Counted from the first letter of the stretch, positions 47,144-57,760 are shown. The stretch: DNA of 57,836 bases from Streptomyces sp. (GCF_031181555.1 NZ_JAPSKQ010000015.1:1-57836); one strand, 5' to 3'. The notes: generated from the letters alone by a model not told the origin. Program-made: numbers and translations.

Positions 47144-48202
47144 ATGCGTCTCACCCGCCGCCATCCGCTGCTCGTCGCCGTGCTGCTGTGCGCGCTCGCC
47201 GTGCTCGCCGCCCGGCCCACCGACGGCGACGGCGCCCACGCCCCCGGCCACGGCTCCGCGTCCGGCATCAGCGCGCAGGTGGCGCGGCTGTACGAGGAAG
47301 CGGCGGCGGCGACCGAGCAGTACGAGGCGGGGCGCAGGGAGGCCGAGGAGCAGCGGGCCGAGGTGCGGCGGCTGGAGGAGGAGCTCGGCCGCGAGCGGCG
47401 GGCGATGGCCGGCATGCACGAGGACCTGGGGCGGATCGCCAGCTCCCAGTACCGGAGCGGTGGCGGGCTGCCGCTCACCGCGCACATGCTCCTCGCGGAC
47501 GACCCGGAGGAGCTGATGCGCAGCCAACGGGCCGTGTGGCAGGCGGAGCTGTCCCTCGACAAAGCGATCGAGAAGAGCGCGCGGGCCGAGGCACGGATCG
47601 CCCGGGAGGAGGCCAGGGCCGCGGCGGCGTGGAAGGCGCTGAAGAAGCGGAACGCGGAACTCGCCACCCTGAAGCGGAACATCGAGCGGAAGCTCGAAAC
47701 GGCGCGGTGGAAGCTCCAGGGACAGGCGGACGCCTCGGTCACGGCCGGCGCCTGCCGCGGTGCGGTCCGGCTCGACCAGCCGGAGACGCGGTTCACCACC
47801 TCCTGGGTGGCGCCGGTGGAGACGTACGCGTTGTCCGCGTCCTACGGCAGTGGCGGCGCGCTGTGGGCGAACCGGCACACCGGGCAGGACTTCGCGGTGC
47901 CGATCGGCACACCGGTCCGGGCCGTGGGCGCCGGCAAGGTGGTGAAGGTGTCCTGCGGAGGCGCCTTCGGCATCGAGATCGTGCTGAAGCACTCGGGCGG
48001 TTACTACACCCAGTACGCCCACCTCGCCAGTGTCGCCGTCGACCAGGGCGACCGGGTCTCGCCCGGGCAGTGGATCGGTCAGTCCGGCACCAGCGGCAAC
48101 TCCACCGGACCGCACCTCCACTTCGAGGTGCGGGTCACCCCGGAGATGGGCTCGGCGGTCAACCCGGTGCCGTGGCTGGCCCAGCGCGGGGTCACCCTGT
48201 GA
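47144..48202 (+). CDS. secreted M23 family metallopeptidase
   Basis: 352 residues from ATG at 47144. Signal peptide 1-25 (RRHPLLVAVLLCALAVLAA). Long coiled coil at about 45-190 (EEQRAEVRRLEEELGRERRAM), as in NlpD/EnvC-type proteins. The M23 domain follows with ANRHTGQDFAVPIGTPVRA (first His/Asp zinc ligands near 244) and HLHFEVR near 325. It probably cuts peptidoglycan cross-links outside the cell. Follows cydCD but with its own spacer of 155 bases. Confidence 0.92.
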   Translation: MRLTRRHPLLVAVLLCALAVLAARPTDGDGAHAPGHGSASGISAQVARLYEEAAAATEQYEAGRREAEEQRAEVRRLEEELGRERRAMAGMHEDLGRIASSQYRSGGGLPLTAHMLLADDPEELMRSQRAVWQAELSLDKAIEKSARAEARIAREEARAAAAWKALKKRNAELATLKRNIERKLETARWKLQGQADASVTAGACRGAVRLDQPETRFTTSWVAPVETYALSASYGSGGALWANRHTGQDFAVPIGTPVRAVGAGKVVKVSCGGAFGIEIVLKHSGGYYTQYAHLASVAVDQGDRVSPGQWIGQSGTSGNSTGPHLHFEVRVTPEMGSAVNPVPWLAQRGVTL

Positions 48203-48262
48203 ACAGCGCGGAGTGACCCTGTGGACGACGGCCGGACCACCGGCACCGCGACCGGACAGGCC

Positions 48263-49207
48263 CTAGGACCGCTCCGCCAGCAGCTGTTCGATCACCACGG
48301 CCACCCCGTCGTCGTTGTTGGCGACCGTGCGCCCCGACGCGGCGGCGGCGACGTCCGGGTGGGCGTTGCCCATCGCGAAGGACCGGCCCGCCCAGGTCAG
48401 CATCTCGATGTCGTTGGGCATGTCCCCGAACGCGACGACCTCCTCGTGGGAGATGCCCCGCTCGGCGCAGCACAGGGCGAGCGTGCTGGCCTTGGACACG
48501 CCGGGGCCGCTGATCTCCAGCAGGGCGCTGGGGCTGGAGCGGGTGACGTTGGCACGGTCGCCGATGGCGAGCCGGGCCAGGGTGAGGAAGGCGTCGGGGT
48601 CCATCTCGGGATGGAAGGCGAGGATCTTCAGCACGGGCTCGTCCGCGGCGGGACCGTCCGGCCCCAGCAGCTCCTCGGCGGACCTGAGGACGTCCGGGAC
48701 CTCCATGTGCAGCTTCGGGTACTCCGGCTCCTGGTTGAAGCCGTAGGTCTGCTCGACGGCGTACACCGTGCCCGGCGCGGCGTCGCGCAGCAGCCGTACG
48801 GCGTCCAGCGCGTTCTCCCGGGCCAGCTCCCGCACTTTCACGAAGCGGTGTGTGCCGGGGCCGCCGTGCAGGTCGACGACGGCCGCGCCGTTGCCGCAGA
48901 TGGCCAGCCCGTGGCCGTGGACGTGGTCGCTGACGACGTCCATCCAGCGGGCCGGGCGGCCGGTGACGAAGAAGACCTCGATGCCCGCCTTCTCGGCGGC
49001 GGCCAGCGCGGCGACCGTGCGGGGGGACACCGACTTGTCGTCGCGCAGCAGGGTGCCGTCCAGGTCGGTGGCGATGAGCCGCGGGGGAAGGATGGGGTTG
49101 CCTCCCTGCTCATGGGGATGTCCCCGCTCGGGCGAGGCCGAGAGCGGGGGAACAGTCGAGATCGTGGAAGAGGCCGGGGTCTCGGGCTGTCGGGTCGCTG
49201 AGGTCAC
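48263..49207 (-). CDS. Cof-type HAD-IIB family phosphatase
   Basis: 314 residues from GTG at 49207; an ATG six codons upstream is possible and no strong ribosome site decides. Motif [14 protein letters not shown] is near 45; [10 protein letters not shown] is motif IV. A cap domain lies between, so HAD type IIB. The first 40 residues are disordered. Substrates of this family are sugar phosphates or FMN; not known here. Related to the partial gene at the right edge of the window. Confidence 0.85.
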   Translation of the reverse strand: MTSATRQPETPASSTISTVPPLSASPERGHPHEQGGNPILPPRLIATDLDGTLLRDDKSVSPRTVAALAAAEKAGIEVFFVTGRPARWMDVVSDHVHGHGLAICGNGAAVVDLHGGPGTHRFVKVRELARENALDAVRLLRDAAPGTVYAVEQTYGFNQEPEYPKLHMEVPDVLRSAEELLGPDGPAADEPVLKILAFHPEMDPDAFLTLARLAIGDRANVTRSSPSALLEISGPGVSKASTLALCCAERGISHEEVVAFGDMPNDIEMLTWAGRSFAMGNAHPDVAAAASGRTVANNDDGVAVVIEQLLAERS

Positions 49208-49332
49208 CCGGCCATTGTTCCGCATATGCCCGCACGACCGTGCGGCACTGTGCACATCTGAGTGATTACCGCCCTTGCCGGGGCCCGGGCGCGGGGCGGA
49301 GCCGCGAGGCGATGCCGGACCCGTCCGGCCGC

Positions 49333-50235
49333 TCAGGGCAACTGCGTCGGCGCCTCCATCGCGATGCGCTCGAAGACCTTCTGGTCCGCCGCGAAGTCCG
49401 AGTCGGGGATGGGCCAGTGGATCACGAGCTCGGTGAATCCCAGCTCGGCATGGCGGCCCGCGAAGTCGACGAACGCGTCCAGGGACTCCAGCGGCCGGCC
49501 CCGGTCCGGGGTGAACCCGGTGAGCAGGATCTTGTCCAGCCCGGTCACGTCCCGGCCGAGTTCGGCACAGGCGTCGGCCAGCCTCTCCGCCTGGCCGCGA
49601 ATGGCCTGAATCGATTGCTCGGGGGCGCCGTTCTCGTACAGCTTGGGGTCACCCGTGGTCACCCACGCCTGTCCGTGCCGTGCCGCCAACCGCAGTCCGC
49701 GCGGCCCGGTGGCCGCCACGGCGAACGGCAGCCGGGGCCGCTGCACACAGCCGGGGATGTTGCGGGCCTCGTGCGCCGCGTAGAAGTCGCCCTCGTACGA
49801 CACGGAGTCCTCGGTGAGCAACCGGTCGAGCAGCGGGACGAACTCGCCGAAGCGGTCGGCGCGCTCGCGCGGCGTCCACGGCTCCTGGCCGAGTGCGGTG
49901 GCGTCGAAGCCGGTGCCGCCCGCGCCGATACCGAGCGTGACGCGCCCGCCGGAGATGTCGTCGAGGGAGATGAGTTCCTTGGCCAGGGTCACCGGATGCC
50001 GGAAGTTCGGGGAGGTCACGAGGGTACCCAGCCGCATCCGCTCGGTGACGGCCGCGGCGGCGGCCAGGGTCGGGACGGCACCGAACCACGGACCGTCCCG
50101 GAAGCTGCGCCAGGACAGGTGGTCGTAGGTGTACGCCGTGTGGAAGCCGAGATCCTCGGCACGCTCCCAGGCCGCACGGCCGCCCTCGTTCCAGCGGCGG
50201 TACGGAAGGATCACGGTGCTCAGGCGCAGACTCAT
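49333..50235 (-). CDS. LLM class (F420-dependent) flavin-fold oxidoreductase
   Basis: 300 residues, start [22 protein letters not shown]-barrel luciferase-like family: [42 protein letters not shown], then [21 protein letters not shown]. Streptomyces make coenzyme F420, so F420 is the likely cofactor (inference). Substrate unknown. A perfect parS lies 27 bases upstream of its start. Confidence 0.88.
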   Translation of the reverse strand: MSLRLSTVILPYRRWNEGGRAAWERAEDLGFHTAYTYDHLSWRSFRDGPWFGAVPTLAAAAAVTERMRLGTLVTSPNFRHPVTLAKELISLDDISGGRVTLGIGAGGTGFDATALGQEPWTPRERADRFGEFVPLLDRLLTEDSVSYEGDFYAAHEARNIPGCVQRPRLPFAVAATGPRGLRLAARHGQAWVTTGDPKLYENGAPEQSIQAIRGQAERLADACAELGRDVTGLDKILLTGFTPDRGRPLESLDAFVDFAGRHAELGFTELVIHWPIPDSDFAADQKVFERIAMEAPTQLP

Positions 50236-50262
50236 GTCACCGAGCCTATGCGCCGCCCCCCG

Positions 50263-50276
50263 GTTTCACGTGAAAC
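50263..50276. other. parS site (perfect)
   Basis: GTTTCACGTGAAAC between the LLM gene start (50235, -) and the stop of the next - strand gene (50296). Last parS seen in the window. Confidence 0.9.
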
Positions 50277-50295
50277 GATCAGTGCCCGCGCGCGG

Positions 50296-50742
50296 TCAAC
50301 GCACCCGCGCGCTCAGCCACGGCGTGAGGACGATCATGGGGATGAGCTCCTTGTGCGTCCGGTCCCCGGGGAGCGGCACCATCAGGAAGTACCCCGGCGG
50401 AAAGCGCCGCGCCCTGACATACGCCAGGCCGCCGAAGACGGAGCGGAGGAAGGCCGGCACGTCGTCGCGTGGGATGTCGGGGCACTCCACCCCCTCGATG
50501 TCGATCAGCGCGTCGTCCTCGGGATAGAGCCGCACGCTCACCCGTGGCAGGCCGCCGAACTCGACGTAGGCCTCGTGAGGGAGGGAGCCGTCGGGGTCGG
50601 TGGTGACGCCGACGCCCGCGGCGGTGCGGCGCGAGGTCCGGTCGGCGCCGATGTCATGGGTGACTTCGATCTCGCGCTCGTACGTCTCGGCGAGCGCCCG
50701 GAGGGCGGCGACGGCGGCCTCAGTGGAGGGCAGGTGGTCCAT
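50296..50742 (-). CDS. conserved hypothetical protein
   Basis: 148 residues from ATG at 50742; an ATG at 50754 would add four residues. Sequence is soluble with mixed alpha/beta pattern: [31 protein letters not shown] and [37 protein letters not shown]. No family recognised. Ends before a perfect parS; starts 18 bases after the kptA stop, so it may share the kptA transcript. Confidence 0.7.
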   Translation of the reverse strand: MDHLPSTEAAVAALRALAETYEREIEVTHDIGADRTSRRTAAGVGVTTDPDGSLPHEAYVEFGGLPRVSVRLYPEDDALIDIEGVECPDIPRDDVPAFLRSVFGGLAYVRARRFPPGYFLMVPLPGDRTHKELIPMIVLTPWLSARVR

Positions 50743-50760
50743 ACCACTGATCATGCGCCT

Positions 50761-51309
50761 TCAACGGCCGCCGGGAAACCGCAGATACCGAACGGGCACG
50801 GCTCGGGTCAGCCACACGCCGTTGGCACTCACCCGGAAGACATGGCCGTCGCGGTGCATGGCGGCCGCGTCCACGGACAGGACGACCGGACGGCCGCGCC
50901 GGGCGCCCACACGGGCAGCCGTCTCGCGGTCGGCGGAGAGGTGCACGTCGTGCCGGTTCATCGGCCGGAGCCCCTCGGTACGGATCGCGTCCAGGGAACG
51001 GGCGACGGTGCCGTGGTACAGGTACGGCGGCGGCGTGGCCGGCGGCAGTGCGAGGTCGACCGCGACGCTGTGGCCCTGGCTGGCGCGGATCCGGGTGCCC
51101 TCGACGGCGAAGCGCCGCTTGTCGTTGACGGCGACGACGTGGTCCAGTTCCTCCCGGGTGAACGGGAAGCCGTGTGCGGCCGCCGCGGTGATCAGCGTGT
51201 CGATCTCCACCCAGCCGCCCCCGTCGAGCGTGAGCCCGATCTTCTCCGGCTGATGTCGCAGATGCCTGGCGAGATACTTCGACACCTTCACGGTGCGTTG
51301 TTCGTCCAT
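50761..51309 (-). CDS. kptA: RNA 2'-phosphotransferase
   Basis: 182 residues from ATG at 51309. KptA/Tpt1 fold: [62 protein letters not shown] and [17 protein letters not shown]. It removes an internal 2'-phosphate from RNA with NAD. In eukaryotes it acts in tRNA splicing; the bacterial role is unclear. The upstream spacer (51310-51448) carries three DnaA boxes. Confidence 0.95.
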   Translation of the reverse strand: MDEQRTVKVSKYLARHLRHQPEKIGLTLDGGGWVEIDTLITAAAAHGFPFTREELDHVVAVNDKRRFAVEGTRIRASQGHSVAVDLALPPATPPPYLYHGTVARSLDAIRTEGLRPMNRHDVHLSADRETAARVGARRGRPVVLSVDAAAMHRDGHVFRVSANGVWLTRAVPVRYLRFPGGR

Positions 51310-51365
51310 CCCGTCAGCCTGCCGGGAGAGACGCGAATCACGCGACAGATTTCGTTCAACAGGTT

Positions 51366-51420
51366 TGATCCACAGCCAAGTGCGTTTATCCACAGGAGAG
51401 TTGGGGGCTTCTGTGGACAA
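51366..51420. promoter_or_regulatory. DnaA-box cluster between kptA and the ephD-like gene
   Basis: TTATCCACA (51386-51394, +) and TTGTCCACA on the - strand (51412-51420) are perfect boxes; TGATCCACA (51366-51374, +) differs by one base. Boxes are spaced 20 and 26 bases (start to start) in a non-coding gap of 139 bases. Such strong boxes outside oriC are expected to bind DnaA well. Confidence 0.8.
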
Positions 51421-51448
51421 CCGACCCGCCCGGCTCACACCGGCGGCT

Positions 51449-53197
51449 TCACATCGGCGGCTTCACCCGAGCGATCCTCCGCAGCGCACCCGGCATCCAC
51501 CGCGACAGCGCATACGCCGTCCGCGCCTCCGGCGTGACCGGTACCACCGCCTCGTTGCGCACCACCGCCCGCAGGATCGCGGCGGCGACCTTCTCCGGGG
51601 GATAGTTCCGCAGGCCGTAGAGCCGGGCCGCCCGCCGCTGCAGGCGGCGCTCCTCCTCGGCGTCCGTGCCCGCGAAGCGCGCGGTGGCGGTGATGTCGGT
51701 GTTGACGAAGCCGGGGCACACCGCCGTCACGCCGATCCCCCGCCCCGCCAGCTCCGCGCGCAGGCACTCGCTCAGCATCAGCACCGCCGCCTTGGAGGTG
51801 CTGTAGGCGGGCAGCGCCCTGGACGGCTGGAACGCCGCCGCGGAGGCGACGTTGACGATGTGGCCGCCCTGCCCGCGCTCGGCCATGCGCCTCCCGAGGA
51901 GCCGGCAGCCGTGGATGACGCCCCACAGGTTGACGTCGAGGACCTTCCTCCAGTCCTCCGCGGTGGTGTCGAAGAAGGAGCCGCCCAGGCCGACACCGGC
52001 GTTGTTCACCAGGACGTCCACCACGCCGTACTCGGTGGTGACCCGCTCGGCGAACTTCTCCATGGCCTGCTCGTCGGAGACGTCCACCGTCTCCGCCCAG
52101 GCCGCCGGCGCCCCGGCACGGCGGGCCTCACCGGCGGTGCGGACCGCGGCCTCGGCGTTCCGGTCGGCGGCCACCACACGCGCGCCCGCCTCGGCGAAGG
52201 CGAGCGCCGTCGCCCGTCCGATGCCGCTGCCCGCCCCGGTGACCAGGACGAGCTGCCCGCCGAAGCGGTCGGCGTACCGTCCCGGAGCGGTCACCTCCGT
52301 CCGGCCGTCCTCCACGGACGTCACGAAGTCGGCGATCCACGTCGCCAGTTGGTCGGGGCGGGTACGCGGCACCCAGTGCTTGGCCGGCAGCGTCCGCCGG
52401 GTCAGCCGCGGCGCCCACAGCTCCAGTTCGTCGTGGAGCCGCTCCGAGAGGAAGACGTCCCCCAGGGGCGTGATGAGCTGCACGGGCGCGTGCGCGTAGG
52501 CGTCCGTGCGGGGGTTCTGCAGCCGGGGCCGGACGTTGTCGCGGTAGAGCCAGGCCCCGTGCGCCGCGTCCGACGGCAGGGACGGGGTCGGATAGTCGCC
52601 GCCGGGCACCTTCTCCGCGCGCTCCAGGACGCGCGGCCAGAGCGTGCGGAGCGGGCCGCGCCAGGCCAGTTCGGGCAGCACCGGCGTGTGCAGCAGGTAG
52701 ACGTACCAGGACCTGGCGCCCTGGCCGAGCAGCTGGCAGACCCGGCGCGGGGTGGGCCGCTTCAGCCGGCGGTCGATCCAGTGCCCGAGGTGGTCCAGGG
52801 ACGGCCCGGACATCGAGGTGAAGGAGGCGATCCGCCCCTCGGTGCGGGGCACGGTGACGAACTCCCAGGACTGCACCGAGCCCCAGTCGTGCCCCACCAG
52901 GTGCACCGGCCGGTCCGGGCTGACCGCGTCCACGACGGCCAGGAAGTCGTCGGTCAGCTTCTCCAGGGTGAACCCGCCCCGCAGCGGTCGCGGTGCCGTG
53001 GAGCGGCCGTGGCCCCGGACGTCGTACGCCACGACGTGGAAGCGTTCGGCGAGGCGCGGTGCGACCTCGGACCACACCTCCTTGCTGTCGGGATAGCCGT
53101 GCACCAGGACGACCGTCGGCCGCCCCCGGTCGCCCATCTCGGCGACGCACAACTCGACCCCGCCCGTGCGCACCCGGCGCTCTCGCGCGCCCCGCAT
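51449..53197 (-). CDS. alpha/beta hydrolase fused to short-chain dehydrogenase (EphD-like)
   Basis: 582 residues from ATG at 53197; the open frame up to 53242 starts with TTG and is less likely. N-terminal epoxide hydrolase-like domain: [11 protein letters not shown] and nucleophile motif GHDWGS (Asp near 101). C-terminal [11 protein letters not shown] near 318 and catalytic YSTSK near 467. This order is the one of mycobacterial EphD. Mycobacteria use EphD in mycolate modification, but Streptomyces lacks mycolates, so the substrate must differ. Confidence 0.9.
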   Translation of the reverse strand: MRGARERRVRTGGVELCVAEMGDRGRPTVVLVHGYPDSKEVWSEVAPRLAERFHVVAYDVRGHGRSTAPRPLRGGFTLEKLTDDFLAVVDAVSPDRPVHLVGHDWGSVQSWEFVTVPRTEGRIASFTSMSGPSLDHLGHWIDRRLKRPTPRRVCQLLGQGARSWYVYLLHTPVLPELAWRGPLRTLWPRVLERAEKVPGGDYPTPSLPSDAAHGAWLYRDNVRPRLQNPRTDAYAHAPVQLITPLGDVFLSERLHDELELWAPRLTRRTLPAKHWVPRTRPDQLATWIADFVTSVEDGRTEVTAPGRYADRFGGQLVLVTGAGSGIGRATALAFAEAGARVVAADRNAEAAVRTAGEARRAGAPAAWAETVDVSDEQAMEKFAERVTTEYGVVDVLVNNAGVGLGGSFFDTTAEDWRKVLDVNLWGVIHGCRLLGRRMAERGQGGHIVNVASAAAFQPSRALPAYSTSKAAVLMLSECLRAELAGRGIGVTAVCPGFVNTDITATARFAGTDAEEERRLQRRAARLYGLRNYPPEKVAAAILRAVVRNEAVVPVTPEARTAYALSRWMPGALRRIARVKPPM

Positions 53198-53370
53198 CCC
53201 CGTCACACCGGCGAATGTGGCAGTTGTTAGAGGGTTCGTCAATAGTGCCCCGTGGTCCGTGGGCGACTCTCAGGCAGGACCCCCCTACGGGTCCGTACGA
53301 CTCCAGGGGGACCCCAAGACGGCTCTCCGGTCTGACGACCGGGGGGTCGGGGGTCACTACCGTCGAGGGC

Positions 53371-54369
53371 GTGACTGTGATCGTGACCGAAAGCCTGAGC
53401 AAGCGGTTCCCCCGGGTGACCGCGCTTGACCGGCTCTCCGTGGACGTCGGGCCCGGTGTGACCGGACTCGTCGGAGCCAATGGAGCCGGCAAGTCCACAC
53501 TGATCAAGATCCTGCTGGGTCTGTCCCCCGCCACCGAGGGCCGCGCCGAAGTGCTCGGCCTCGACGTCGCCACCAGGGGCGCCGCCATCCGTGAGCGGGT
53601 CGGTTACATGCCGGAGCACGACTGCCTGCCGCCGGACGTCTCGGCCACCGAGTTCGTCGTCCACATGGCACGCATGTCCGGCCTGCCGCCCACCGCCGCG
53701 CGCGAGCGCACCGCGGACACGCTGCGCCACGTCGGCCTGTACGAGGAGCGCTACCGCCCCATCGGCGGTTACTCCACCGGCATGAAGCAGCGCGTGAAGC
53801 TCGCGCAGGCCCTCGTGCACGACCCGCAGCTGGTCTTCCTGGACGAGCCGACCAACGGCCTCGACCCGGTCGGCCGCGACGAGATGCTCGGCCTGATCCG
53901 CCGGATCCACACCGACTTCGGCATCTCGGTCCTGGTCACCTCGCACCTCCTGGGCGAACTGGAGCGCACCTGCGACCACGTCGTCGTCATCGACGGCGGC
54001 AAGCTGCTGCGCTCCAGCTCCACCACGGACTTCACCCAGATCACCACGACCCTCGCGATCGAGGTCACCGACACCGACGAGCACCCGGACGGCACCCGTG
54101 CGGTGCGCGACGCGCTCCACGCGCGCGGGGTGACCGTCGAGGACGGCAGCGGGCTGCCGGGCGCGGGCCACGTTCTGCTGCTCACCGCGCAGGGTGAGGA
54201 GACCTACGACCTGGTCCGGGACGTCATCGCCGACCTCGGCCTCGGCCTGGTGCGCATGGAACAGCGCCGGCACCACATCTCCGAGGTCTTCAAGAACAGC
54301 GACAACAGCGACAAGAACGACAGGAACAACGACGAGCAGCGGAAGGAGGCGGTCGGCCATGGCGGCTGA
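53371..54369 (+). CDS. ABC transporter ATP-binding protein (ABC-2 type), first
   Basis: 332 residues from GTG at 53371. Walker A GANGAGKST near 36-44, signature YSTGMKQRVKLAQAL, Walker B LVFLDEPTNGLD. The C-terminal part (from about 215) is typical of CcmA/NatA-like exporters; the last 30 residues are charged and disordered. Overlaps the permease gene by 11 bases. Ribosome site is weak. First gene of a four-gene export operon. Confidence 0.92.
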   Translation: MTVIVTESLSKRFPRVTALDRLSVDVGPGVTGLVGANGAGKSTLIKILLGLSPATEGRAEVLGLDVATRGAAIRERVGYMPEHDCLPPDVSATEFVVHMARMSGLPPTAARERTADTLRHVGLYEERYRPIGGYSTGMKQRVKLAQALVHDPQLVFLDEPTNGLDPVGRDEMLGLIRRIHTDFGISVLVTSHLLGELERTCDHVVVIDGGKLLRSSSTTDFTQITTTLAIEVTDTDEHPDGTRAVRDALHARGVTVEDGSGLPGAGHVLLLTAQGEETYDLVRDVIADLGLGLVRMEQRRHHISEVFKNSDNSDKNDRNNDEQRKEAVGHGG

Positions 54370-55273
54370 GCAGTCCACGCAGACACCGGTCACTGCACCG
54401 GGTGACACCCGTATCCACAACATCGGCTACCGCTCCTACGACGGCCCCCGCCTCGGCCGCGCCTACGCCCGGCTCTCGCTGTACTCGCAGTCCCTGCGCG
54501 GCTCCTACGGCCTCGGCCGCTCGGCGAAGTCCAAGGTGCTGCCGATGCTGCTGTTCGTGGTGATGTGCGTGCCCGCCGCCATCATGGTGGCCGTCGCGGT
54601 CGCCACCAAGACCAAGGAACTGCCCGTCGACTACACGCGTTACGCGATCATCATGCAGGCGGTGATCAGCCTGTACGTGGCCTCGCAGGCGCCCCAGTCC
54701 GTCTCGCGCGACCTGCGCTTCAAGACCGTTCCGCTGTACTTCTCGCGGCCCATCGAGACCGCCGACTACGTGCGCGCCAAGTTCGCGGCGCTGGCCTCGG
54801 CCCTCTTCATCCTCACCGCCGCTCCCCTGCTCGTGCTGTACATCGGCGCGCTGCTGGCCAAGCTCGACTTCACCGACCAGACCAAGGGATTCGCACAGGG
54901 ACTCGTCTCCGTGGCACTGCTCTCGCTGCTCTTCGCCGGCATCGGCCTGGTCATCGCGTCGGTCACCCCGCGCCGCGGCTTCGGCATCGCGGCCGTGATC
55001 GCCGTCCTCACCATCTCCTACGGCGCGGTCTCCACGCTCCAGGCGATCGCGGAGGTGCAGAACAGCGGCGACGGCATCGCCTGGATCGGCCTGTTCTCGC
55101 CGATCACCCTCATCGACGGTGTCCAGTCCGCCTTCCTGGGCGCGACCTCCGCCTTCCCGGGCGGCGTGGGCCCGAGCGACGCCGAGGGCGTGGTCTACGT
55201 CCTCTTCAGCCTCGGCCTGATCGCCGCCTGCTACGGCCTCCTGATGCGGCGCTACAAGAAGGTGGGACTGTGA
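54359..55273 (+). CDS. ABC-2 type transporter permease, first
   Basis: 304 residues, start MAAEQSTQTPV. Six membrane helices after a 60-residue cytoplasmic head. VSRDLRFKTVPLYFSRPIETADYVRAKF lies in the first large cytoplasmic loop, a conserved feature of ABC-2 exporter permeases. Substrate unknown. Its stop overlaps the next start by 4 bases (GTGA), so the operon is translationally coupled. Confidence 0.9.
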   Translation: MAAEQSTQTPVTAPGDTRIHNIGYRSYDGPRLGRAYARLSLYSQSLRGSYGLGRSAKSKVLPMLLFVVMCVPAAIMVAVAVATKTKELPVDYTRYAIIMQAVISLYVASQAPQSVSRDLRFKTVPLYFSRPIETADYVRAKFAALASALFILTAAPLLVLYIGALLAKLDFTDQTKGFAQGLVSVALLSLLFAGIGLVIASVTPRRGFGIAAVIAVLTISYGAVSTLQAIAEVQNSGDGIAWIGLFSPITLIDGVQSAFLGATSAFPGGVGPSDAEGVVYVLFSLGLIAACYGLLMRRYKKVGL

Positions 55274-56181
55274 CCACGCTCAACATCGACCACGTCTCCC
55301 GCTGGTTCGGCAACGTGGTCGCCGTCAACGACATCACCATGACCATCGGCCCCGGCGTCACCGGCCTGCTCGGCCCCAACGGCGCCGGGAAGTCCACCCT
55401 CATCAACATGATGGGCGGCTTCCTCGCCCCCTCGACCGGCACCGTCACCCTCGACGGACAGCAGGTGTGGCGCAACGAGGCCATCTACCGGCACATCGGC
55501 GTCGTCCCCGAGCGCGAGGCGATGTACGACTTCCTCACCGGGCGCGAGTTCGTCCTCGCCAACGCCGAACTGCACGGCCTGGGCGCCAAGGCCGCCCAGA
55601 AGGCCCTGGCGACGGTCGAGATGGAGTACGCGCAGGACCGGAAGATCGCCACGTACTCCAAGGGCATGCGGCAGCGCGTGAAGATGGCCTCGGCACTGGT
55701 CCACGAGCCGTCGCTGCTCCTGCTGGACGAGCCCTTCAACGGCATGGACCCGCGCCAGCGCATGCAGCTGATGGACCTGCTGCGGCGCATGGGCGACGAG
55801 GGCCGCACCGTGCTGTTCTCCTCCCACATCCTCGAAGAGGTCGAGCAGCTCGCCTGGCACATCGAGGTCGTCGTCGCCGGCCGGCACGCGGCCAGCGGTG
55901 ACTTCCGCAAGATCCGCCGCCTGATGACGGACCGCCCGCACCGCTACCTGGTGCGCTCCAGCGACGACCGCGCCCTCGCGGCCGCGCTGATCGCCGACCC
56001 GTCCACGTCCGGCATCGAGGTCGACCACGCCGAGGGCGCGCTGCGCATCCAGGCCGTCGACTTCGGCCGCTTCACGGCCCTGCTGCCGAGGGTCGCGAAG
56101 GAACACGGCATCCGGCTGCTCACGGTCTCGCCGTCCGACGAGTCCCTCGAGTCCGTCTTCTCGTATCTGGTCGCGGCGTAG
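55270..56181 (+). CDS. ABC transporter ATP-binding protein (ABC-2 type), second
   Basis: 303 residues from GTG at 55270. Walker A GPNGAGKST, signature YSKGMRQRVKMASAL, Walker B LLLLDEPFNGMD, H-loop SSHILEEVEQ. A C-terminal domain of about 80 residues (VRSSDDRALAAALIADPSTSG) is of the kind seen in multidrug/lipid exporters. It likely pairs with the second permease. Eleven bases precede that gene. Confidence 0.92.
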   Translation: MTTLNIDHVSRWFGNVVAVNDITMTIGPGVTGLLGPNGAGKSTLINMMGGFLAPSTGTVTLDGQQVWRNEAIYRHIGVVPEREAMYDFLTGREFVLANAELHGLGAKAAQKALATVEMEYAQDRKIATYSKGMRQRVKMASALVHEPSLLLLDEPFNGMDPRQRMQLMDLLRRMGDEGRTVLFSSHILEEVEQLAWHIEVVVAGRHAASGDFRKIRRLMTDRPHRYLVRSSDDRALAAALIADPSTSGIEVDHAEGALRIQAVDFGRFTALLPRVAKEHGIRLLTVSPSDESLESVFSYLVAA

Positions 56182-56192
56182 GAGGCCGAAAG

Positions 56193-56912
56193 ATGTACGA
56201 CCCCACAGTCGCCCGGCTCACCTACCGGGCCCTGCTCGGCCGTCGCCGGGCCCTCATCCTGGGCGCGCTGCCCCTGCTGCTGATCGCGATCTCCCTGGCG
56301 GTGCGCGGCCTCGCCGGGGCCGACGACCAGACCGCCGCCGACGTGCTCGGCGGACTCGCGCTCGCCACCATGGTGCCGATCATCGGTGTCATCGCGGGCA
56401 CGGGCGCCATCGGTCCCGAGATCGACGACGGCTCGGTGGTGTACCTGCTGTCCAAGCCGATCAAGCGGCCGACGATCATCTACACCAAGCTGATCGTCGC
56501 GATCGCCGTGACCATGGTGTTCTCGGCGCTGCCCACGCTGATCGCGGGCTTCGTCCTGAACGGCAACGGCCAGCAGGTCGCCGTCGCCTACACCGTGGCC
56601 GCGCTGGTCGCGTCCATCGCGTACGCGGCGCTCTTCCTGCTGCTCGGCACGGTCTCCCGGCACGCGGTGGTGTTCGGCCTGGTCTACGCGCTGGTCTGGG
56701 AGGCCCTGTTCGGCTCCCTGGTGCCCGGTGCGCGCACGCTGAGCGTCCAGCAGTGGTCGCTGGCCGTGGCCCAGAAGGTCTCCGGCGGCGACCTGGTCAC
56801 CTCGGACGTCGGCCTGACGACCGCGACGGTCCTGCTCGCGGCGGTCACCGTCCTGGCCACCTGGTACGCCGGCCAGAAGCTGCGCGCTCTGACGCTCGCC
56901 GGCGAGGAGTGA
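56193..56912 (+). CDS. ABC-2 type transporter permease, second
   Basis: 239 residues, start MYDPTVARLTYRALLGRRRALILGALPLLLIAISL. Six membrane helices; GSVVYLLSKPIKRPTIIYTKLIVA is the conserved loop after the second. It completes a two-ATPase, two-permease set, which may be one heteromeric exporter or two related ones. Substrate unknown. AGGAGG precedes the start. Confidence 0.9.
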   Translation: MYDPTVARLTYRALLGRRRALILGALPLLLIAISLAVRGLAGADDQTAADVLGGLALATMVPIIGVIAGTGAIGPEIDDGSVVYLLSKPIKRPTIIYTKLIVAIAVTMVFSALPTLIAGFVLNGNGQQVAVAYTVAALVASIAYAALFLLLGTVSRHAVVFGLVYALVWEALFGSLVPGARTLSVQQWSLAVAQKVSGGDLVTSDVGLTTATVLLAAVTVLATWYAGQKLRALTLAGEE

Positions 56913-57003
56913 CGCGTACGCGCCCTTGACGGGGGCTTCACCCCCGCCCCGGCACACTGACCGAAAGCGGACGCAACCGCACGATTCGACGGGGAGGAAT
57001 CCG

Positions 57004-57339
57004 ATGGCGGGCGAGGGGGCCGGACACGAGGGCCACGGCGGACACGGCGGGCGGGACGGACGGGGCGACGGGGACGACCGGGGCGGACACGGCGGCGGCG
57101 AGCGGGCCGGTGGCCGGGAAGGTCCCCGGGACGACGGCCGGGACGGCGCCTGGGACGGTGTCGTCCTGGACGACGACTTCGTACGCGCCGCCGAGACCGC
57201 CGAACCGTCCGCCCGGGCCCGGATGCTGACCGAGCGCTGGCGCCGCGAGGAGCCGGAGCCGCAGCCCTGGCGTTCCGACGAACCGCCCGCCGGCTGGTTC
57301 TTCGCCAAGTCCCGTCGCCGCAGGTGGCGGCGGCGCTAG
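57004..57339 (+). CDS. small low-complexity protein
   Basis: 111 residues, start MAGEGAGHEGHGG. The first half is Gly/His/Asp/Arg-rich (HGGHGGRDGRGDGDD) and disordered. The second half is better behaved: VVLDDDFVRAAETAEPSARARMLTERWRREEPEPQ, ending RRRRWRRR. GGGGAGG precedes the ATG. Corresponds by position to S. coelicolor SCO3960. No function can be assigned; the segment DDDFVRAA...EPSARARML is shared with other Streptomyces small proteins (recollection, not checked). Confidence 0.75.
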   Translation: MAGEGAGHEGHGGHGGRDGRGDGDDRGGHGGGERAGGREGPRDDGRDGAWDGVVLDDDFVRAAETAEPSARARMLTERWRREEPEPQPWRSDEPPAGWFFAKSRRRRWRRR

Positions 57340-57622
57340 CCGGAGCGGTGCCCGCCCCCTCGGCGCCGGTTAATTCGGTGGCGTCCGGGCCGCCCGCCGG
57401 GCAGAGTAGGGGTGTCCGCACCGCCGGGAATGTCCGGTGCCGCGATCTGGGAGAGGAGTGGGACGCATGTCCATGCACGGCAGTACGTCCAGCTCCCGTC
57501 GGGGCAGCCCGCGGCGGACTCCGGAGTAATCCCTACTCCTCCGTCGAGTCCGCCCCGCACGGGGAGCTGCCCGGGGCGGCCGCTTCGAGCACGCGCGTTC
57601 GCGTCGCGTGGGCCGCCCACCC

Positions 57623-57752
<130 letters not shown>

Positions 57753-57760
57753 GCCGGGCG

